Assembly (NCBI GenBank): GCA_003230795.1
Contig: QIGM01000114.1
Location: 1 to 9,457 of the forward strand
Direction of reading: 5' to 3'
Length of the DNA stretch: 9,457 nt
Source of the DNA: a bacterium
GTDB taxonomy: Bacteria; Bdellovibrionota_C; UBA2361; SZUA-149
Numbering within the stretch: the first letter of the stretch is position 1; each line of letters begins with the position of its first letter. A program made the translations under genes and the position numbers. Of this stretch, positions 5,738-9,457 are shown in pieces. Below the pieces are notes generated by a model. It made no database searches and had not been told where the DNA came from. It was given only the letters and a program-made list of their open reading frames with translations.

Positions 5738-5776
5738 AGGCTTGAAAGGGAGGCTTGGAAGGGAGCCTTGGTGATT
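5738..5776 (+). repeat. 13-nt tandem repeat carrying Shine-Dalgarno-like purines
   Basis: AGGCTTGAAAGGG (5738-5750) and AGGCTTGGAAGGG (5751-5763) are 12 of 13 identical and directly adjacent. A degenerate third unit starts AGCCTTGG (5764-5776). Each full unit ends in AAGGG, and the junctions read AAGGGAG, a good ribosome-binding core. The last such core (5759-5765) is 12 nt before the rpmC ATG, so duplication has multiplied candidate sites, with the nearest somewhat far from the start. Confidence 0.7.
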
Positions 5777-5777
5777 T

Positions 5778-5999
5778 ATGAAAACAAATGAAGAATTAAA
5801 AGAAGCGCGCGAGTTAGATGCCGATGCTCTCGAAGAGAAAATCGCATCCGCAAAGAACGAGCTGATGAACCTCCGATTTCGGCAGGTTTCCAGCCAGTTG
5901 GAGCACACCGCACAATTACAAACGGTGCGAAAGACAATAGCGCGTTTGATGACTGTTCGAACCGAGAAGCGGCAAGTAGAGACCGCATCGGCAAGCTGA
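5778..5999 (+). CDS. rpmC: 50S ribosomal protein L29
   Basis: L29 is a small helical 50S protein beside L23 at the tunnel exit. The 73 residues compare with 63 in E. coli and fit the family. The product is a two-helix hairpin with the signature [20 protein letters not shown] (residues 27-46) followed by [18 protein letters not shown]. The start at 5778 gives the usual N-terminal [20 protein letters not shown]. The spacer after rplP is 54 bp and made of tandem repeats, whereas rplP and rpmC usually sit within a few bases. It ends with TGA 7 bp before rpsQ. Confidence 0.96.
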   Translation: MKTNEELKEARELDADALEEKIASAKNELMNLRFRQVSSQLEHTAQLQTVRKTIARLMTVRTEKRQVETASAS

Positions 6000-6006
6000 G
6001 GATACG

Positions 6007-6285
6007 ATGAAGAAAGACGAATCCGAAGAACAACGTCGAGGACTTAAGAAGTCACGGCAGGGGTATGTGGTCAGCAGTGTCATGGATAAGTCCGTGGTCG
6101 TTGCAGTAGTGACCTTCAAAAAGCATCCCCAATACGGAAAGTATGTCCGTCGGACAAAGAAATATATGGCGCACGACGAAGCCAATGAATGCAATCAGGG
6201 TGATCGTGTGAATATTGTCGAGACGCGTCCGCTAAGTAAAAACAAGCGTTGGCGTGTGCAGACAATTGTCGAGCGCGCAGTCTAG
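6007..6285 (+). CDS. rpsQ: 30S ribosomal protein S17
   Basis: S17 is a primary 16S rRNA-binding protein of the 30S body with an OB fold. The 92 residues compare with 84 in E. coli; the extra residues are a charged N-terminal segment ([12 protein letters not shown]) before the conserved [17 protein letters not shown]. Further core motifs are [40 protein letters not shown], and a short tail VQTIVERAV. The only suitable start is ATG 6007, with TGAGGA overlapping the rpmC stop as ribosome binding site, suggesting coupling. Confidence 0.97.
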   Translation: MKKDESEEQRRGLKKSRQGYVVSSVMDKSVVVAVVTFKKHPQYGKYVRRTKKYMAHDEANECNQGDRVNIVETRPLSKNKRWRVQTIVERAV

Positions 6286-6297
6286 GAGAAGCGAGGG

Positions 6298-6666
6298 ATG
6301 GTTCAGCAAGAAAGCATTCTCGATGTGGCCGACAATTCCGGCGCTCGAAAAGTGATGTGTATTAAGGTCCTCGGGGGATCAAAGAGACGCTACGCAAGCG
6401 TTGGTGACGTAATCACGGTTTCCGTGAAAGAAGCGATGCCGAACTCTCGAGTGAAGAAAGGTGAAGTGCATAAGGCTGTTGTGGTGAGAACCGCAAAAGA
6501 GATTGCACGCAAAGACGGAACCTTTATCCGCTTTGATACAAACTCGGCCGTTCTGATCAATGCTCAGAAAGAGCCGATCGGAAACCGAATATTTGGTCCA
6601 GTAGCTCGTGAGCTACGTGGAAAGAAGTTTATGAAGATTATTTCACTCGCACCTGAGGTGTTGTGA
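6298..6666 (+). CDS. rplN: 50S ribosomal protein L14
   Basis: L14 is a 50S protein at the subunit interface, forming inter-subunit bridges. Its 122 residues match the family exactly. Seen are [20 protein letters not shown] at the N-terminus, [17 protein letters not shown], the [20 protein letters not shown] core, [40 protein letters not shown] and the end PEVL. AGGAG (6284-6288) overlaps the rpsQ stop and lies 9 nt before the ATG. Its stop TGA (6664-6666) shares one base with the rplX ATG (TGATG), a typical coupling arrangement. Confidence 0.98.
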   Translation: MVQQESILDVADNSGARKVMCIKVLGGSKRRYASVGDVITVSVKEAMPNSRVKKGEVHKAVVVRTAKEIARKDGTFIRFDTNSAVLINAQKEPIGNRIFGPVARELRGKKFMKIISLAPEVL

Positions 6667-7079
6667 TGAAGAGAAATTCTCATGCCCCACGCGGGACTAC
6701 CAAGAAAGGCGCGATTACGGCGAAGCTTTCTACCGATTTGAAAATCGGAGATGTCGTGATGGTTATTTCTGGAGGAAATAAGCGTTCCGGTAGGATTCTT
6801 AAGAGTCAAACTGGGAAGATCCTCAAGATTCTACCAAAGCGTAATCGGGTGATCGTTGAAGGCCTTAACATGATTAAGAAGCACAAGAAGGCGATGACTT
6901 CGCAAGACAGTGCAGGGATCATCGAGAAAGAAGGTTCAGTGCATATCTCAAACGTCATGTTTTACAGCGAAGAGCTTCAACGCCCAGTTCGCATAAAGAG
7001 CAAGACGCTTGATGACGGAAGAAAAGTAAGAGGCTTCCTGCATCCTGAATCAAAAGAATTTGAGCAAATTGACGTATAG
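6666..7079 (+). CDS. rplX: 50S ribosomal protein L24, N-terminally extended
   Basis: L24 is an assembly-initiator protein binding the 5' region of 23S rRNA near the tunnel exit. The KOW-like core is seen at [20 protein letters not shown] (about residues 25-44), followed by [19 protein letters not shown] and [15 protein letters not shown], ending with a basic and acidic tail. The product is 137 residues against 104 in E. coli: about 22-24 extra, basic residues precede the core. A GTG three bases upstream (6663) is also in frame, but ATG 6666 has the better distance to GAGGTG (6655-6660). An internal start nearer the core is not supported by an obvious ribosome binding site. Confidence 0.94.
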   Translation: MKRNSHAPRGTTKKGAITAKLSTDLKIGDVVMVISGGNKRSGRILKSQTGKILKILPKRNRVIVEGLNMIKKHKKAMTSQDSAGIIEKEGSVHISNVMFYSEELQRPVRIKSKTLDDGRKVRGFLHPESKEFEQIDV

Positions 7080-7094
7080 GCAGGCCCGAGCATC

Positions 7095-7670
7095 ATGGCA
7101 CGACTAAAAGAACTATATACTAAACAGATCGCTCCTCAGCTTACTGAGGAACATTCTTACGGCAATAAGCACCAGACCCCGAAGCTCACCAAGATTGTGG
7201 TGAACATGGGCCTTGGTGAAGCCGTTTCGAATTCTAAAGTTATCGATGTCGCAGTTGATGACCTCACGAAGATTACTGGTCAAAAGCCAGTTATTCGTAG
7301 AGCCAAGAAGTCGATTGCGAACTTCAAGCTTCGAGAAGGCATGCCTATCGGGGTATCGGTCACGCTTCGTCGAGAGATGATGTATGAGTTCCTCGACCGT
7401 CTCGTCACTATCGCACTTCCTCGCGTAAGAGATTTTCGTGGTGTGTCACGTTCTGCCTTTGACGGTAGAGGGAACTATTCTCTCGGAATAACCGAGCAGA
7501 TTATCTTCCCAGAAATTGATTTTGAGAAAACCGCAATACGAGGATTGAATATCTCGTTTGTGACAACTGCTGAGACCAACGAAGAAGGCTTAGCATTGCT
7601 TGAAAAATTTGGATTTCCGTTCCGGAAGAAAGCTAGTGCAGCTGACACCGAACAGAATACCGTTCATTAG
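7095..7670 (+). CDS. rplE: 50S ribosomal protein L5
   Basis: L5 binds 5S rRNA with L18 and contacts P-site tRNA and S13 in the central protuberance. The 191 residues compare with 179 in E. coli; about the last 14, after FGFPFRKK, are a non-conserved tail. Seen are [18 protein letters not shown], the 5S-binding region [30 protein letters not shown], and [20 protein letters not shown] followed by [12 protein letters not shown]. It starts 15 bp after rplX with a weak ribosome binding site. It is followed directly by rpsH without rpsN. Confidence 0.97.
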   Translation: MARLKELYTKQIAPQLTEEHSYGNKHQTPKLTKIVVNMGLGEAVSNSKVIDVAVDDLTKITGQKPVIRRAKKSIANFKLREGMPIGVSVTLRREMMYEFLDRLVTIALPRVRDFRGVSRSAFDGRGNYSLGITEQIIFPEIDFEKTAIRGLNISFVTTAETNEEGLALLEKFGFPFRKKASAADTEQNTVH

Positions 7671-7697
7671 GGCCGCCGTACATTAAAGGAAAGCAGC

Positions 7698-8096
7698 ATG
7701 GTTACTGATCAAATTGCAGATTTGCTTACGAGAATTAGAAACGCCTTGATGGCTGGACACCCGGTGACATATTCGCCTGCGTCCAAAAAGAAAGAGCGCA
7801 TTCTCGAGTTGCTAAAAACTGAAGGCTTTATTGCTGGCTACGAAGATTCGACAGACGATAACGGTAAGCCTCAGCTAACGATTCGTCTTCGATACGATAG
7901 TCGTGGCAATCCGGTTATTCGCGAGATTAATCGAATTAGTAAGCCAGGAAAAAGAGTTTACGTTGGAAAAGATGACATTCCGAGAAATCGGGGTGGCTTG
8001 GGTGTGATGGTCGTATCTTCCTCGAAGGGAGTGATTAGTGACCGACAAGCTCGTGCGGATGGACTTGGCGGAGAGCTTCTCTGCTCTGTCTTCTAG
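7698..8096 (+). CDS. rpsH: 30S ribosomal protein S8
   Basis: S8 is a primary 16S rRNA-binding protein of the 30S platform and, in E. coli, the repressor of the spc operon. The 132 residues match the family (130). Seen are TDQIADLLTRIRNALMAGHP at the N-terminus, SKKKERILELLKTEGFIAGY, INRISKPGKRVYVGKDDIP, and the C-terminal SSSKGVISDRQARADGLGGE with LLCSVF, where LCYVW or LCSVW is usual. AAAGGA (7685-7690) is 7 nt before the ATG. The gap after rplE is 27 bp, leaving no room for rpsN. I could not recognise an S8 target site in the mRNA around the rplX-rplE junction. Confidence 0.97.
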   Translation: MVTDQIADLLTRIRNALMAGHPVTYSPASKKKERILELLKTEGFIAGYEDSTDDNGKPQLTIRLRYDSRGNPVIREINRISKPGKRVYVGKDDIPRNRGGLGVMVVSSSKGVISDRQARADGLGGELLCSVF

Positions 8097-8133
8097 AGAT
8101 TAACACGACTTAGTAAATCTAACGCTCGGAATT

Positions 8134-8183
8134 CTAACGCGAGAGAACTGAAATAAGGCTAACGCCAGAGAGCTGAAACAAGG
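8134..8183 (+). repeat. 25-nt tandem repeat before rplF
   Basis: Two adjacent 25-nt units, 8134-8158 and 8159-8183, match at 22 of 25 positions. Each starts CTAACGC, continues AGAG, CTGAAA, and ends AAGG. The first seven bases also occur once upstream at 8119-8125 (CTAACGCTCGG). The second unit ends in AAGGGG (8180-8185), the likely rplF ribosome binding site 5 nt from the ATG, so the duplication includes the ribosome binding site. Confidence 0.75.
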
Positions 8184-8190
8184 GGATATC

Positions 8191-8739
8191 ATGTCACGGA
8201 TTGGAAATGCACCTGTGCCTTTGCCGGACGGGGTGAAAGCCGAGATAGCTGGTCAGCTGCTGAAAGTGCAGGGACCAAAAGGAAAGTTGGAGCGTACGCT
8301 TCGCCCAGAAATCAGCGTAAAAGTTGACGGCGGCGTGCTCGTTGTTGAGAGAGACAATGACTCTAAGCCTTCACGGGCTTTCCATGGTCTTGAGCGCTCT
8401 CTGATTAACAACATGGTGCTCGGTGTATCCGAAGGGTTCTGGAAGGAACTCGCACTTGTTGGTGTCGGATATAGAGCTGAGCAGAAGGGTAATAATCTCA
8501 CGCTTCATCTCGGCTACTCACATTCAATTCAATTTCCTCTTCCTGACGGAATCAAGGGATCGCTTATAAAGGAAGGTCGAGAAGTTTTTGTCCGCCTTGA
8601 AGGCATGGATAAGCAGTTAGTTGGTCAAGTAGCGGCTCAGATTCGCAGCCTTCGACCACCTGAGCCCTACAAAGGGAAGGGTGTTCGATACCGAGGTGAA
8701 GAAGTGCGACGCAAAGCCGGTAAAGCAGGGAAGAAGTAA
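8191..8739 (+). CDS. rplF: 50S ribosomal protein L6
   Basis: L6 is a 50S protein near the GTPase-associated region that contacts translation factors. The 182 residues match the family (about 177). Seen are MSRIGNAPVPLPDGV, VQGPKGKLERTL in the first domain, then KELALVGVGYRAEQKGNNLT, LHLGYSHSIQFPLPDGI, and the signature RSLRPPEPYKGKGVRY with the tail GEEVRRKAGKAGKK. The start is fixed by the family N-terminus and AAGGGG at 8180-8185. A 94-bp spacer with the 25-nt repeat separates it from rpsH, where a few bases are usual. It ends one base before rplR. Confidence 0.98.
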   Translation: MSRIGNAPVPLPDGVKAEIAGQLLKVQGPKGKLERTLRPEISVKVDGGVLVVERDNDSKPSRAFHGLERSLINNMVLGVSEGFWKELALVGVGYRAEQKGNNLTLHLGYSHSIQFPLPDGIKGSLIKEGREVFVRLEGMDKQLVGQVAAQIRSLRPPEPYKGKGVRYRGEEVRRKAGKAGKK

Positions 8740-8740
8740 A

Positions 8741-9103
8741 ATGTCTAGTTCAAATAAAAGACTCATTCAGCGTAAACGACGACAGTCGAGAGTTAGGCGT
8801 AAGGTTAGAGGCACTGCAGAGCGTCCACGTCTTTGTGTTTTCCGTAGTCTTAAGTTTACCTACGCGCAGTTTATTGCCGATGATAGCGGCGTTGTCCTTG
8901 GGGCAGCGAGCACCAAGACGCTTGAGACAAGCGGTGCTTCCGCGTCTTCGTCTGATGGAGCTAAAGCGCTCGGTCAGAAAATGGCAGAGATTGCGAAGGA
9001 AAAGAAAATTACATCAGTCGTCTTCGATAGAAACGGCTACGTCTACCATGGTCGAGTTGCTGCCGTTGCTGAAGGCGCACGCGATGCTGGTTTAGAATTC
9101 TAA
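8741..9103 (+). CDS. rplR: 50S ribosomal protein L18
   Basis: L18 binds 5S rRNA with L5 in the central protuberance. The 120 residues match the family (117). Seen are a basic N-terminus with [53 protein letters not shown], and the C-terminal [20 protein letters not shown] with [12 protein letters not shown] in the same frame at 8681 would extend it 20 residues into rplF, but the family starts at about this ATG, one base after the rplF stop, with AGGGAAG (8727-8733) as ribosome binding site. Close spacing suggests coupling to rplF. Confidence 0.97.
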   Translation: MSSSNKRLIQRKRRQSRVRRKVRGTAERPRLCVFRSLKFTYAQFIADDSGVVLGAASTKTLETSGASASSSDGAKALGQKMAEIAKEKKITSVVFDRNGYVYHGRVAAVAEGARDAGLEF

Positions 9104-9119
9104 AGAGAGGAATAGGTCA

Positions 9120-9457
9120 ATGTCTGCTAAATACGAACGCCCAGCACACAGGAAAGCAACTGCTGAATCCTGTGGTGAGCTAAACGAGAAAGTCGTTTTT
9201 ATCAACCGAGTAGCCAAGGTGGTGAAAGGTGGTAGACGCTTTAGCTTTAGCGCACTTGTGGTCTCTGGAGACGGGCAAGGGAATGTCGGCTATGGTCTTG
9301 GCAAGGCGAACGAAGTGCCTGACGCGATTCGTAAGGGAAGTGAATCTGCTCGCAAGTCATTGATTAAGGTGCCGCTCGTTGGAGCTACTGTGCCTTTTCA
9401 AGTCATAGGCCACTCTAGTTCAGCTAAAGTGCTTTTAAAGCCAGCAAGTCCAGGAAC
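9120..9457 (+). CDS. rpsE: 30S ribosomal protein S5, N-terminal part (3' partial)
   Basis: S5 lies at the mRNA entry site of the 30S subunit and affects fidelity. The frame runs from ATG 9120 through 112 complete codons to the window edge, about two thirds of the protein. Seen are [20 protein letters not shown] and [20 protein letters not shown] (the S5 N-terminal double-stranded RNA-binding fold), then [20 protein letters not shown], and [18 protein letters not shown]. The VKGGRRF loop, where spectinomycin-resistance changes arise in other bacteria, looks wild-type. AGAGAGG (9105-9111), 8 nt before the ATG and just after the rplR stop, is the ribosome binding site. Confidence 0.97.
   Translation, partial: MSAKYERPAHRKATAESCGELNEKVVFINRVAKVVKGGRRFSFSALVVSGDGQGNVGYGLGKANEVPDAIRKGSESARKSLIKVPLVGATVPFQVIGHSSSAKVLLKPASPG

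Noticed and set aside
6663..6665. GTG as start of L24
   Set aside because: In frame, but only 2 nt from the GAGGTG site; ATG 6666 has better spacing and forms the common TGATG overlap.
7080..7094. S8 autoregulatory mRNA site near the rplE start
   Set aside because: The E. coli element is in this area, but the 15-nt spacer and flanks show no recognisable S8-binding helix by eye.
8681..8740. GTG-initiated 20-residue extension of L18 into rplF
   Set aside because: The family starts at about ATG 8741, which has its own ribosome binding site one base after the rplF stop.

Overview
This window is a core bacterial ribosomal-protein locus: the end of a str-type operon (tuf, elongation factor Tu) running directly into the S10 and spc gene blocks. 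All 19 genes recognised are on the + strand. The first (tuf) is cut by the left edge and the last (rpsE) by the right edge. The order is tuf - rpsJ - rplC - rplD - rplW - rplB - rpsS - rplV - rpsC - rplP - rpmC - rpsQ - rplN - rplX - rplE - rpsH - rplF - rplR - rpsE. I see no insertion sequence, phage gene, CRISPR array, tRNA or rRNA.

Organism: a bacterium, most likely Gram-negative. The EF-Tu C-terminal half reads as proteobacteria-like (for example [11 protein letters not shown] and [15 protein letters not shown]). The tuf-to-rpsJ junction, the L3 [12 protein letters not shown] segment and the loose, repeat-rich spacers make me lean towards a Bdellovibrionota or former-deltaproteobacterial lineage, but this is a low-confidence inference. 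Base composition looks near-balanced (not counted), with no block of foreign composition inside genes.

Layout: 1-660 is the EF-Tu tail. 661-832 is a spacer with an extended -10 promoter candidate and a 13-bp palindrome. 833-2477 holds rpsJ, rplC and rplD, tightly packed. 2478-2740 is an unusual 263-nt spacer with tandem repeats, several RNA stems and possible terminator and promoter signals. 2741-3875 holds rplW and rplB. 3876-3944 is a spacer with a perfect TATAAT and a hairpin. 3945-5723 holds rpsS, rplV, rpsC and rplP. 5724-5777 is a 13-nt tandem-repeat spacer. 5778-8096 holds rpmC to rpsH, with no rpsN (S14) between rplE and rpsH. 8097-8190 is a 25-nt tandem-repeat spacer. 8191 to the end holds rplF, rplR and the start of rpsE.

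How the genes work together: EF-Tu delivers aminoacyl-tRNA to the ribosome and the other 18 genes encode ribosomal subunit proteins. These include peptidyl-transferase neighbours (L2, L3, L4, L16), exit-tunnel proteins (L4, L22, L23, L29), the 5S RNP (L5, L18), and 30S head and decoding proteins (S3, S5, S8, S10, S17, S19). Co-transcription supports stoichiometric assembly.

The coding content is ordinary. The points worth attention are the internal spacers, which repeatedly show short tandem duplications with 13, 15, 22 or 25-nt periods; the structured rplD-rplW spacer, which could be an internal leader; and the missing rpsN.
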